Numbered from the stretch's first letter, positions 1-7,950 are shown. The stretch is 17,513 bases of DNA from CAYNNP01 sp964398215 (GCA_964398215.1 CAYNNP010000138.1:1-17513), one strand, 5' to 3'. The notes: generated from the letters alone by a model not told the origin. Numbers and translations: made by a program.

Positions 1-94
1 CCCAACCTACTTTGAAGAAGTGATTTGCCCTGGCACTGGCGCGATCGTGACGCGTCATCAATCGTCCTTGGGGTCCAGGATGATATATTGAATC

Positions 95-1582
95 ATGAAT
101 CCAACCACTGTATCCACCGGTTCTGCCATGAAGCTTCGCGACCACACGTTCCTTGGTCTGACACAGAGCTTGTGCCCGGAATGCCTGCGCGTCGTACCGG
201 CCAAGATCGTTAGTCGTCGCAATCGTGTTTATTTCGAAAAACGATGTCCTGAGCATGGGCAGCGATTGGACTTCGTCTGTTCTGATGTGGCTTGGTTCGA
301 CCGGCTGGAGCACAGTGTGCCAGGAAAAGTTCCGTTGATCCAAGGCGTGCAGCCGCGAAATGGATGCCCGCTTGATTGCGGCCTTTGCACGGAGCACGAA
401 CAACACACTTGCATTGCTCTCTTGGAGATAACATCAAGTTGCAATCTGACTTGTCCAATGTGTTTTGCGTCCAGCGCGCCTGGTGGCAACCACATGAGCG
501 TTCAAGATAGTATCAAAGCGATTGACCGTTTGGTCGCGGTCGAAGGCCAGCCCGAAGTCTTGCAGCTTTCTGGTGGTGAGCCGACTGTGCATCCACAGTT
601 TTTGGAGATCCTAGATTACACATGCAGCCAGCCGATCGATGTTGTGATGATTAACACGAACGGGATTCGCATCGCTCGCGATCAACGCTTTGTAGAATCG
701 TTGGCCGAGTATCGGAATCGAATCGAGGTGTATTTTCAACTTGATGGACTGGAGCAAGACGCTAGCGAGCAACTGCGAGGCGAGCCGTTGTTGGAAACGA
801 AACTACAAGCGTTGGATGTATTGGAGTCCGCGAAGATCAACGCCACGCTCGTCAGCACCGTGCAGACTGGCGTCAATGAGAATCAGCTTGGAGACTTGAT
901 CCGTTTTGGCATGGCGCGCCCTCATGTTACAGGAGTTAGCTTTCAACCAGCGACTTACTGTGGCCGATCGTTTTTGCCTGAAGACCTAGAGCAACGTTCG
1001 ACGTTTCCAGACATCATTCATGGGATTGCCAATCAAGCACCCGAAATATTCCAAGCCTCCGATTTCTTGCCACTCCCGTGTGCTCATCCCAACGCTCATA
1101 GCCTGACGTATGTCTACAGAAGCGAAGGCCAAGCGTTGCCACTGACCCGCTTTATCGACATCCAAGGAAATATGGATCTATTGGCCAACGGGATTACCTT
1201 TACGCGGGACCGGGCACGCGATTTGATTGCCAATTATCTCGGGCGAAGCTGTCATGGCGCCGATTGTTTCGATGGGCTGGAAACACCCAGCAGCCAAAAT
1301 CACACGGATGATGAAAGTCGACTTGCGAAACGGTTCTTCAAAAGTGCCAGTGATCTGAGTTTGAATACCGCCGACGTGATGCGAATTACCATCACATCGT
1401 TCATGGATGCGTACAACTTCGACGTGCGGCAGTTGATGAAGTCGTGCGTTCATCATGTATTGCCTTCAGGTCATTTGATTCCTTTTTCGGCGTACAACGT
1501 GCTGTACCGAGAAGGGCACGTCGAATTGCCTCCGCTGAGCCAGCATGATTTGGCAACTTCGCAATCCGTGTTGGTCGACTGA
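95..1582 (+). CDS. Radical SAM protein of the Tes/MJ0619-like type
   Basis: A 495-residue cysteine-rich radical SAM protein. In order I see an N-terminal Cys-pair region (C27-x2-C30, then C51 in a CPEHG motif), a GCPxDCGLC segment (C91, C95, C98) followed by HEQHTC (C106), and the radical SAM cluster motif CNLTCPMC (C116, C120, C123). A GGEPT motif at 160-164 is the usual SAM-binding element. Near the C-terminus there are CHGADC (C386, C391) and C451. This arrangement matches the MJ0619 family, whose archaeal member Tes joins lipid tails carbon to carbon to make tetraether lipids; other members have been annotated as pterin methyltransferases. The reaction here cannot be read from sequence. 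ATG 95 is chosen as the first in-frame ATG; ATG 128 (MKLRDHT) is an alternative and neither has a strong ribosome binding site. It stands alone, with no lipid gene next to it. Confidence 0.85.
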   Translation: MNPTTVSTGSAMKLRDHTFLGLTQSLCPECLRVVPAKIVSRRNRVYFEKRCPEHGQRLDFVCSDVAWFDRLEHSVPGKVPLIQGVQPRNGCPLDCGLCTEHEQHTCIALLEITSSCNLTCPMCFASSAPGGNHMSVQDSIKAIDRLVAVEGQPEVLQLSGGEPTVHPQFLEILDYTCSQPIDVVMINTNGIRIARDQRFVESLAEYRNRIEVYFQLDGLEQDASEQLRGEPLLETKLQALDVLESAKINATLVSTVQTGVNENQLGDLIRFGMARPHVTGVSFQPATYCGRSFLPEDLEQRSTFPDIIHGIANQAPEIFQASDFLPLPCAHPNAHSLTYVYRSEGQALPLTRFIDIQGNMDLLANGITFTRDRARDLIANYLGRSCHGADCFDGLETPSSQNHTDDESRLAKRFFKSASDLSLNTADVMRITITSFMDAYNFDVRQLMKSCVHHVLPSGHLIPFSAYNVLYREGHVELPPLSQHDLATSQSVLVD

Positions 1583-1611
1583 GCAATAGTGCGTCTTGAA
1601 GTGATATTCAT

Positions 1612-1743
1612 GTAGCCGGATTCGCCAGAATTCGGTGCCGGAACAGCGCAAACGTGTCCATTGTGTCGCCAAGATCTCGCCACCAATGAGCACGTTACGT
1701 TCGTCCGAAGTTCCGCCAATTGCGTTTGCTCGGTCCGGCCTAC
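1612..1743. repeat. Palindromic intergenic repeat, copy 1 (mosaic)
   Basis: This 132-bp element starts GTAGCCGGATTCG and ends CGGTCCGGCCTAC, so its ends are an imperfect inverted pair. Its core and right part match the element at 17312-17448: both share GTGCCGGAACAGCGCAAACG on the left, GTCCGAAGTTCCG in the right half, and a final TTTGCTCGGTCCGGCCTAC. Its left end differs from copy 2. It is a self-contained hairpin, CCGGATTC (1616-1623), loop GCCA, GAATTCGG (1628-1635). That makes the copy look like a junction of two palindromic families. There is no transposase, and I infer a REP- or MITE-like non-coding repeat. Confidence 0.75.
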
Positions 1744-1895
1744 AGAAAAGCGCAAGCGAGGGGTTTTTGTAACTTGTGCTTCAGCATGGCGCCGCTGCCT
1801 TTGTTACTCGGGTCCGAATCGCCACGAGTTGCTAGCAGGGCAGAGTGTCTGAAATTGAAAATTTGCCGTTTGGAGTGGGACCTACGGTTTAGGAT

Positions 1896-1924
1896 TTGAC
1901 ATAAAAATTCTTTTGTACAACAAT
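1896..1924 (+). promoter_or_regulatory. Candidate sigma-70-like promoter for the BON-like/PncC pair
   Basis: A perfect TTGACA (1896-1901) is followed after 17 bases by AACAAT (1919-1924), a four-of-six match to TATAAT. It lies about 60 bases before the start at 1984 in an AT-richer patch. This is a sequence match only, and planctomycete promoters are poorly defined. Confidence 0.4.
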
Positions 1925-1983
1925 CGTCAACCATGTAGTTGCGACAACTCTAGTCCACCACGCTTCTTGCCAGAGGGTTTGGT

Positions 1984-2307
1984 ATGGTTTCAATCAAGAC
2001 CATCAATAAGACACCACAGCAAGTCACTCAAAGTAGTCAATTGTCGGGACGCGATTCAAAAACGGAAAATGTCATCGCGGATGAATTTTCCAATAGCGGA
2101 TACACCGCGTTGCGTTCAGTTGAAATCGAATTTCGCGACAATGTTTTGACGATGAAAGGAATCGTGTATTCCTTTTATGTCAAACAAGTTGCTCAGGAAA
2201 CCGTCAAACGCTTGATACCCAATTGCGTTGTCGACAATCGTATCACAGTGGTTGCGGGTAAGCCGCCGGCACAGCAGTTGGACAAGGACCCTGCGGCGGA
2301 TGCCTGA
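1984..2307 (+). CDS. BON-like domain protein
   Basis: A 107-residue soluble protein with no signal peptide or membrane segment. Residues about 40-95 read like a BON (bacterial OsmY and nodulation) domain: a beta strand (VEIEFRDNVLTMKGIV), a helix (VKQVAQETVKRL), then VVDNRITVV. The glycine after the second strand and the V-x-N-x-(I/L)-x-V ending are the typical BON landmarks. BON domains are thought to bind phospholipid or other hydrophobic ligands, but the ligand here is unknown. The last 8 bases overlap the start of the following pncC-like gene in an ATGCCTGA arrangement, so the two are very probably translationally coupled. Confidence 0.7.
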   Translation: MVSIKTINKTPQQVTQSSQLSGRDSKTENVIADEFSNSGYTALRSVEIEFRDNVLTMKGIVYSFYVKQVAQETVKRLIPNCVVDNRITVVAGKPPAQQLDKDPAADA

Positions 2308-2788
2308 ACCTTCTGCCATTGCGGCCAAAGTCGTATCGTTGCTGGTCGCCCGAGAACTGAAGATTGTGTTTGCGGAAAGCTGCACCGCTGGATTGGTTGC
2401 TGCCACAATGGGACAAGTCCCCGGCGTTTCAGCTAGCCTCTGTGGATCGATGGTGACCTATCGAATCCCAACGAAAACTCAGTGGTTGGATTTGGATCCG
2501 CAAGCCATCGAACAACACACGGCAGAAAGCCAGATTGTTTCCGATTCGATGGCCCAGCACGTTCTGTCAAAAACCCCGGAAGCCGGCATTTCTGCGGCAA
2601 TTACCGGTCATTTGGATCCCAGCGTGCCCGCTGAAATTGACGGTTTGATTTTTGTGGCCGTCGCGTCGCGGCATCAAAACACACAGTCGATTGAATATCG
2701 ATTGACGTCACCCGACCGAATTTCTCGCCAGCAGGAAGCCGCTGAATTCGTGTTGCAGTGTGTCTCAAAATTCTTGCAGGAACAGTAG
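2300..2788 (+). CDS. CinA C-terminal domain protein, PncC-like (NMN deamidase family)
   Basis: A 162-residue stand-alone CinA-C domain without the N-terminal MoCF-like domain of full CinA. The nucleophile motif AESCTAGL lies at residues 25-32, with the catalytic Ser in ESCT. It is followed by a GSMVTY segment whose Tyr is five residues before a Lys (TYRIPTK), matching the Tyr/Lys positions of PncC. PncC hydrolyses nicotinamide mononucleotide to nicotinate mononucleotide in pyridine nucleotide salvage. The usual Gly-rich GPGG loop is replaced by TGHLDPSVPAEIDG, so I place it in the family but not with certainty in the same reaction. The start at ATG 2300 overlaps the stop of the BON-like gene and puts ESCTAG at the expected distance from the N-terminus. 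An in-frame ATG at 2228 would need a longer overlap and is less likely. Confidence 0.75.
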   Translation: MPEPSAIAAKVVSLLVARELKIVFAESCTAGLVAATMGQVPGVSASLCGSMVTYRIPTKTQWLDLDPQAIEQHTAESQIVSDSMAQHVLSKTPEAGISAAITGHLDPSVPAEIDGLIFVAVASRHQNTQSIEYRLTSPDRISRQQEAAEFVLQCVSKFLQEQ

Positions 2789-2842
2789 CCGTTGGTTTTG
2801 CACGTTTGGCTCACCAACCTACATTCGCTCAGCGGAATCGAA

Positions 2843-3292
2843 TCAGAATAGCGCTGGCGGTACGATGTCACCGGGCACTACCTTGATGTCTTCCAAACCT
2901 TGATTGCGCAGTTCTTCCATGCGCTCACGCAGTCTTTGCTCTTCCGCCTCCGGATCCTCTGGTTCAACCTCCGGTTCCTCGTCGGGCTGATTTGCGTCTG
3001 GCTCCAAAGCGGAGTTTTCGCTGCTGCCGTCACGCTCACGTTTGGCACGCTCAAGTTCATCAGGCGAATTCGGTTCGTCACGATCGGCGAGTGCTGAGCC
3101 ACGGGCGCCGCCCGGATTCAGAGTGCTGCCGACTCGGCCTTCCATCCGATTGGTTCGCTGCCACAGCCCGCCATACGCTGAATAGGCATCGTCTTCTGGG
3201 TTACAGCAAATGCGGCATCCCGAACTACCTGCCAGCACCAATAGCGCCAGGGTTGCCACCGCAACGATTCGTTGATTCAAATTGCCAAACAC
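2843..3292 (-). CDS. Small putative lipoprotein with acidic, proline-rich tail
   Basis: About 149 residues if read from the GTG at 3292-3290, which has a GGAG six bases upstream. The nearest in-frame ATG (3379) would add 29 residues before the signal peptide. With the GTG start the N-terminus is a classic signal: a short polar region with one Arg, the hydrophobic stretch IVAVATLALLVLAG, and Ser-Ser-Gly-Cys. The Cys is a possible lipidation site, although the -3 position is Ser rather than Leu. The middle (CNPEDDAYSAYGGLWQRTNR) resembles small planctomycete lipoproteins I have seen. The rest is low-complexity, rich in Glu, Asp, Pro and Arg, and probably a disordered or helical tail. Function is unknown. 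It converges with the pncC-like gene. Confidence 0.7.
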   Translation of the reverse strand: MFGNLNQRIVAVATLALLVLAGSSGCRICCNPEDDAYSAYGGLWQRTNRMEGRVGSTLNPGGARGSALADRDEPNSPDELERAKRERDGSSENSALEPDANQPDEEPEVEPEDPEAEEQRLRERMEELRNQGLEDIKVVPGDIVPPALF

Positions 3293-3431
3293 AGCGAACT
3301 CCAATCGTGAGACACCAACCGTCAAAAACGAGTTGATGTATCGCTTGGCTCGAAAAAGTGTGCGACATCCGAATCGCACCTATCGTCTTTTTCGGTCAGG
3401 TAAGCTGGATGCTTGAGAGAAGGTTTGCGGA

Positions 3432-4184
3432 TTATAGGTTTCTTTGCAGCATGGATTGCCGCAAACGATCGTTCAGAATCGTTGATTCGGTGATCTCAGA
3501 CCATGGTGCTTCGAAGTCTCGCACTGTTTCACACAGATGTTCCATGTTCAACCAATCGCTTTCGTCTTCGACCAAGAATCGCAGATCATTGCGATCAAGA
3601 GACGTTGGTAGCGAAACGAACTTCAAGTGATAGGCGCCTGGTGCACTGCCAAGCCACTGAGGAATTGCGGTCGAGTCGTCGGCCAATTGGCTTGCGTATC
3701 GCCGAAGTCGACGGAGCGTGTCGCCATGACAGGCTTCGGCAACTAGTCCTAATTTTTGTGGCAGTGTTTCATCACCGGACTGTGAAACATAGCCAACGTA
3801 ATCGCATTCTTTTGTTTTCAGTGCGCGAGCTAACAGCTGGTCAACAAGATCGGCATCGATAAACGGCCGGTTGCACGGAGCCGTAACGATCCATTCCGAT
3901 TTCGTTCGGTCAACCACAGCTGCCAGCCGTTCACAGCCATGGCATGACGGCATATTGATCGTCTCTGCGCCGGAAATGCCAGAGGTCAGAACGTCGGTTG
4001 GAATATTACTGCCAACCACAAAGACTTGGTCGATAAGTATGCTGGCAGAAAGGCGCCGAGCCATGCGAGTGGCCAAGGGCTGGCCGCTTAATTTTTCGGC
4101 CGCGAACTGCGATACATGACGTTGATCAGGACGTGAGTAATCACCCAAGTCGATGACGGCAACACTGACCATTTCGGTGGACAT
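3432..4184 (-). CDS. Divergent nucleotidyltransferase-fold protein (SpsF/KdsB-like)
   Basis: A 250-residue protein read from ATG 4184, which has a GGAG eight bases upstream; an ATG at 4235 would add 17 residues and is less likely. The overall pattern fits the cytidylyltransferase/SpsF fold: GQPLATRMARRL (34-45), IDQVFVVG (51-58), a WIVTAPCNRPFIDADLVDQLL segment (98-118), and LRFLVEDESDWLNMEHL near the end, like the LR-TVD-xxD-x motif of NTP transferases. In active members the N-terminus carries a G-x-S-x-R-x-P-x-K nucleotide-binding loop and the middle a GDxP metal site. Here the first is not visible and the second reads CNRP. It may therefore be inactive or changed in substrate. It lies downstream of ndk on the same strand with a 249-bp gap. 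Confidence 0.6.
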   Translation of the reverse strand: MSTEMVSVAVIDLGDYSRPDQRHVSQFAAEKLSGQPLATRMARRLSASILIDQVFVVGSNIPTDVLTSGISGAETINMPSCHGCERLAAVVDRTKSEWIVTAPCNRPFIDADLVDQLLARALKTKECDYVGYVSQSGDETLPQKLGLVAEACHGDTLRRLRRYASQLADDSTAIPQWLGSAPGAYHLKFVSLPTSLDRNDLRFLVEDESDWLNMEHLCETVRDFEAPWSEITESTILNDRLRQSMLQRNL

Positions 4185-4433
4185 CCATGGAGCTCCGAGT
4201 AAGGATTGCGCACCACTCGTTGTTGATCCTTCCAAGTTGTCATTCGATGCGTGTACCTATTTATCCGCTTGAAAGCAGTTTTGGTCTAGTCCACTTTCTA
4301 GAAACCGCTTGCTATCAATTACAGGCCGCTGAATCGCTGCACCATGGCGCAGCGAATTTTAATTTGCCAAGTCCGTGACCTGCCTTTTCAAGAAGAGTCA
4401 CTGGGGTGCCTGTGTTACCTATTTTCCAACTGT

Positions 4434-4892
4434 CTATTCGTCGTCAGCGCGCATGTAGGCAACGGCAACTGGTTGATAATCGCATAGTTCGCTGGAATCA
4501 AAGTACAGTTCCAGCTCGCGTGCAGCAGCTTCTTCGCCGTCGCTTGCGTGAACAAGGTTCATTTGGCGACTGCTACTAAAATCCCCTCGGATGGTTCCTG
4601 GTTCGGCCTTCAATCCGCTAGTTGCTCCCAGCATTCCGCGAACCACTGCGATCACATCCAGGCCATCGATTGCCATCGCCACGATCGGTGCGGCGGTAAT
4701 GAAGCTCTCAAGGCCTGGGTAAAACGGTTTTTCGACGTGTTCGGCGTAGTGTTTTTTGGCCAAATCGGGTGTGACCTGCAACATCTTCATCGCCACAATG
4801 TTCAGGCCCTTGGCCTCGAACCGAGAAATGATCTCGCCCATCAGGCGGCGTTGAATGGTATCTGGCTTCAGCAGCACGAGTGTACGTTGCAT
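4434..4892 (-). CDS. ndk: Nucleoside diphosphate kinase
   Basis: At 152 residues this is close to the usual 140-155 for Ndk, which moves the gamma phosphate from ATP to other nucleoside diphosphates through a phosphohistidine. The N-terminus MQRTLVLLKPD carries the conserved Lys (K9). GEIISRFEAKGLNIVAMKM and YAEH follow at the expected places. GATSGLKAEPGTIRGDF (89-105) and NLVHASD (112-118) contain Arg102, Asn112 and the catalytic His115. The ATG start has a GGAG about ten bases upstream. It is divergent from the guanine deaminase gene, with 173 bp between the two starts. Confidence 0.97.
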   Translation of the reverse strand: MQRTLVLLKPDTIQRRLMGEIISRFEAKGLNIVAMKMLQVTPDLAKKHYAEHVEKPFYPGLESFITAAPIVAMAIDGLDVIAVVRGMLGATSGLKAEPGTIRGDFSSSRQMNLVHASDGEEAAARELELYFDSSELCDYQPVAVAYMRADDE

Positions 4893-5065
4893 TGCGTTAT
4901 TGCTCCAAGTTGATTGAGTTAGCTAAAGATAAAATGTACGGGAAAGCGTTTTTCCGACAGCGGCGAAAGTATTGACGGATCAGTGAGCCCTGCAAAGGTC
5001 AATTCGGGGCATCGGCTGCTAAAGTCCTCAGTGCCTTCATCATTGCTTTACACCTGAGACAATAA

Positions 5066-6274
5066 ATGATTCTTGCTGGCCAACTATTGCTTGTCGATCA
5101 ACCGCCGCGCGCTCGAATTGCCCCCGGCTACGTGGTCCTGAAGGACGATCGGATTGATCAGGTCGTTGTCGGTACGATCCCGGATTCATACGACGCGGGC
5201 GGTCCGACGGCTCTGATCTCGCCAGGGTTCATCGATACCCACTTGCACTTGCCGCAATTCGACATGATCGGTGGCCATGGCATGCCGCTGCTGGACTGGC
5301 TAGACAATTTGACGTTCCCGGCAGAACGCAAGTGGGCTGACGTTGACTACGCATCCGCTATGACGCGGCGCGTGATCGACCAGTGCTTTGATCATGGCAC
5401 GACCACGATCGCTGCCTATGCAAGTTGCCATCATCAATCGACTCTGGCTGCCTTGAAGATCGCGTCTGAAATGGGCATGCGCGGTGTGATTGGCCAAGTG
5501 TTGATGGATCGTGAAGTACCCAAAGATCTGTGTGGCACTACACAACAAATGGTCGACGAAGCGGATGCGACACTGCAAGCCTTCCCGCCAAGCCAACGGA
5601 TGTCAGCCGCAGTGACTCCACGTTTTGCGATCTCTTGCACTGCCGAACTGATGGCACAGTTGGGCGAACTTTCTGTTCAACGCGATGCGATTGTCCAAAC
5701 TCATCTGGCGGAAACAGAGCGAGAATGTGAGTTGATTGAAAAGCTGTTCGACGGCACGCGTTACGTGGACGTCTACAACAACGCCGGCTTGCTGCATCGC
5801 CACACCCTACTCGGGCACGGAATTTATCTCAGTGAATCCGATCGCCAGACTTTGGTTGACACGCAAGCAGTGGTTGCACATTGCCCAACAGCGAATTCAT
5901 TTTTACGATCTGGCACGATGAACCGTCACCAATACTTGGGCGAAAATGTTCGCTTGTCTTTGGGCAGTGACATTGGCGCTGGTTACGAACGCAGCATGGT
6001 GCGGGTTGGCAAAGCAATGATCGAATCAGCTGCCTTGATTGGAGATTCGTTTCCGTCAGCTGCAGAAGCTTGGTATGCGATCACAGCGGGCAACGCCGCG
6101 GCAATGGGGTTGGTCGATGCTGGTCGTTTACAGTCAGGGGATCCAGCGGATGTTTTGGTCATTCAACCGGATATTCCTTGGCTGGAAAATACTGCTTCAC
6201 CGCTCTCGAATCTAATGTTTGCCTGGGACGATCGTTGGCTAACAACAACGTTTGTCCGTGGGAATTGTGCATAG
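5066..6274 (+). CDS. guaD: Guanine deaminase
   Basis: A 402-residue amidohydrolase-superfamily enzyme that converts guanine to xanthine and ammonia in purine catabolism or salvage. The metal-binding HxH lies at PGFIDTHLH (H59, H61). The guanine-deaminase signature LLDWLDNLTFPAE follows at 75-87, then QVLMDREVP, TPRFAIS (184-190), THLAET (H213, E216), GHGIYL (H251), AHCPTANSFLRSG (271-283), and GSDIGAG with the catalytic Asp302. Every metal and catalytic position I know of in the family is present. A GAGA lies a few bases before the start. The cytoplasmic enzyme needs no partner, and its neighbours are not part of an obvious purine operon. Confidence 0.95.
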   Translation: MILAGQLLLVDQPPRARIAPGYVVLKDDRIDQVVVGTIPDSYDAGGPTALISPGFIDTHLHLPQFDMIGGHGMPLLDWLDNLTFPAERKWADVDYASAMTRRVIDQCFDHGTTTIAAYASCHHQSTLAALKIASEMGMRGVIGQVLMDREVPKDLCGTTQQMVDEADATLQAFPPSQRMSAAVTPRFAISCTAELMAQLGELSVQRDAIVQTHLAETERECELIEKLFDGTRYVDVYNNAGLLHRHTLLGHGIYLSESDRQTLVDTQAVVAHCPTANSFLRSGTMNRHQYLGENVRLSLGSDIGAGYERSMVRVGKAMIESAALIGDSFPSAAEAWYAITAGNAAAMGLVDAGRLQSGDPADVLVIQPDIPWLENTASPLSNLMFAWDDRWLTTTFVRGNCA

Positions 6275-6296
6275 AAACAATCCGTGATTGGTCAAA

Positions 6297-6331
6297 CAAA
6301 GCCGTCACCGACCCACAGTCGCACGGCTTTG
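6297..6331 (+). terminator. Hairpin after guanine deaminase, possible terminator
   Basis: CAAAGCCGT (6297-6305) pairs perfectly over nine bases with ACGGCTTTG (6323-6331) around a 17-base loop, 23 bases after the guaD stop. There is no T-tract, so it is at best a weak or factor-dependent terminator. Confidence 0.35.
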
Positions 6332-6401
6332 GTTACGATATTACTCTGGACCTCCCTTCGCTTTTTGCGTTCCCCTCCTATTTCGCTAATCGGAATCCCT
6401 G

Positions 6402-7745
6402 ATGAATAAACCTGTCCAACCCCAGAAACAGAATTCCATTCCGAGTTCAGATCCAAACCGACGCCGCTTTTTGCAGACAACGGGTGCGGCCGCAATTACA
6501 GCCGGTGTGTGGAGTGAACTGCCGGCCCAAGAATCGAAATCAGCAAACCAAAAGCTAAAAATCATCTGCGTTGGAACTGCCAACCGAGCCGACGCAAATG
6601 TGTCTGCCGTCCGAGGCGAAGACATCGTGGCGTTGTGTGACGTTGACAAAAAATACTTGGATCGCGCCGCGTCGCAAAACAAAGGCGCTGCGTTGTATCG
6701 CGACTATCGCGAAATGATTTCTCAGGAAGCCGACAAGGCTGATGCGATCGTCGTCGCGACCGCTGATCACAATCACGCTCCAGCATCGATTCGAGGCATC
6801 GCTGCGGGGCTTCATTGTTACTGTGAAAAACCGCTGACTCACACGGTCGAAGAGGCTCGCATCATCGCCGAAGCAGCCAAAGCCAAAGGTGTCGCGACCC
6901 AGATGGGAACTCAGATTCACGCCCAAGACAACTATCGACGCGTTGTTGAAATCGTCAAAGCAGGCGGCATCGGCGATGTCGATGCAGTTCACGTTTGGGT
7001 TGGCAAAGGATGGGGCGGTGGAGACAGGCCAGAAAAGGCGGATACACCGCCGGAGAACTTGGATTGGGATCTGTGGTTGGGGCCAGCACCTGAGCGTCCC
7101 TTCGCCAAGGGACGTTACCACCCAGCGCAGTGGCGTCGCTGGTGGGACTTTGGGCAGGGGACACTTGGTGACATGGGATGTCACTACATGGATCTGCCAT
7201 TCTGGGCTTTGGATCTGCGGCACCCGATCAGTGCGGAAGCCCAAGGCCCCGAGCTGCACCCAGAAACTTGCCCCAAGGGCTTGAAAGTACAATACAAGTT
7301 TCCAAAGCGCGGAGAAATGCCTGCCTGTTCATTGACTTGGTACGACGGCAACATGATCCCCTCTGAGGTCGGTGGCGAACGAGTGCCTGGGTCGGGTGTC
7401 ATGTTCATGGGTAGTGAAGGCAAGTTGTTCGCCAATTACAGCTCCTACAGATTCTTTCCCAAAGAAAAGTTTGCTGGCTACGAACCTCCACCGAAGTCGA
7501 TTCCAAAGTCGATTGGGCATCATGCTGAATGGATCAAAGCGTGCAAAGAAGGTACTCCGACGACATGCAACTTTGACTACTCCGGCGCGCTTTCCGAGAC
7601 TGTCCTGTTGGGCAATGTTTCCTACCGCACCGGAAAACAGCTGGACTGGGACGCAAAAAATCTGAAAGCAACCAATTGCCCAGAAGCCGATAAATTCATC
7701 CGCAAAGAGTACCGGGACGGCTGGGAAGTCCGCGGGATCGTCTAG
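6402..7745 (+). CDS. Tat-exported Gfo/Idh/MocA-family oxidoreductase
   Basis: A 447-residue protein. A twin-arginine signal (NRRRFLQTTG, then the hydrophobic AAAITAGVW) covers about residues 19-40, so export of the folded, cofactor-loaded enzyme is expected. A Rossmann domain follows: LKIICVGTANRA is a somewhat altered dinucleotide-binding loop, and VALCDVDKKYL the second strand. CYCEKPLTHTVEEA carries the family's EKP motif with the conserved Lys. The C-terminal part contains the WDLWLGPAPERPF, WWDFGQGTLGDMGCHYMDLPFWAL region that I recall as typical of the large planctomycete Tat-linked subfamily. Members act on sugars, inositols or glycosides with NAD(P); the substrate here is unknown. It probably forms its own unit, with 127 bp before it and 256 bp after it. 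Confidence 0.9.
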   Translation: MNKPVQPQKQNSIPSSDPNRRRFLQTTGAAAITAGVWSELPAQESKSANQKLKIICVGTANRADANVSAVRGEDIVALCDVDKKYLDRAASQNKGAALYRDYREMISQEADKADAIVVATADHNHAPASIRGIAAGLHCYCEKPLTHTVEEARIIAEAAKAKGVATQMGTQIHAQDNYRRVVEIVKAGGIGDVDAVHVWVGKGWGGGDRPEKADTPPENLDWDLWLGPAPERPFAKGRYHPAQWRRWWDFGQGTLGDMGCHYMDLPFWALDLRHPISAEAQGPELHPETCPKGLKVQYKFPKRGEMPACSLTWYDGNMIPSEVGGERVPGSGVMFMGSEGKLFANYSSYRFFPKEKFAGYEPPPKSIPKSIGHHAEWIKACKEGTPTTCNFDYSGALSETVLLGNVSYRTGKQLDWDAKNLKATNCPEADKFIRKEYRDGWEVRGIV

Positions 7746-7781
7746 CAGAACGCACTGTTTTTCATAATCAACGGTTGCTTG

Positions 7782-7799
7782 GGCGGTGAATCGACCGCC
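7782..7799 (+). terminator. Short hairpin downstream of the oxidoreductase
   Basis: GGCGGT and ACCGCC pair perfectly around a six-base loop, 37 bases after the stop at 7745. No T-run follows, so the terminator role is only a suggestion. A second short stem lies further on (GCCGAA 7864-7869 with TTCGGC 7878-7883). Confidence 0.3.
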
Positions 7800-7950
7800 A
7801 AAGGCTATTGTTTCCCACGTGGCAGGATGCCGCGTCGGGTGCGTTGGGGCAGAAAGGGAAAACGCCGAAACAGCGAATTCGGCTTGTGGCAGAACCTTGA
7901 TTTGGTAACCTTAACAGTTCGCCCATGTCGGCGGCATTTCCCAAAACACT

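Larger units (their letters stand above)
1583..1983. other. 401-bp gene-free region with mosaic repeat and candidate promoter
   Basis: No convincing ORF lies here on either strand. The first part holds a palindromic repeat (1612-1743). The middle (about 1744-1890) shows nothing I recognise beyond a short GCGCAAGCGAGGGG stretch that resembles the arm of the hairpin at 17244-17289. The last part carries a candidate promoter ahead of the BON-like gene. Confidence 0.7.

Noticed and set aside
48..57. Perfect palindrome TGACGCGTCA upstream of the radical SAM gene
   Set aside because: A single short dyad with no second copy or known regulator match; could be an operator but is unsupported.
84..89. 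TATATT as a -10 box giving a leaderless radical SAM mRNA starting near 95
   Set aside because: No acceptable -35 at the right spacing; the match alone is too weak.
1612..1743. Possible CRISPR repeat or insertion sequence
   Set aside because: No regularly spaced repeats and no transposase ORF; the two copies are 15.7 kb apart and palindromic, fitting a REP- or MITE-like element.
2791..2818. GTTGGT/ACCAAC inverted repeat as terminator of the pncC-like gene
   Set aside because: Only six base pairs with a 16-base loop and no T-tract.
4247..4378. Forward ORF of 43 codons between the nucleotidyltransferase-like gene and ndk
   Set aside because: No ribosome binding site, no recognisable motif, and ordinary length for chance; not enough to call a gene.
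6555..7292. Long reverse-strand ORF (245 codons) antisense to the oxidoreductase
   Set aside because: The forward frame is a clear Gfo/Idh/MocA protein; the reverse product shows no recognisable domain and is a shadow frame.
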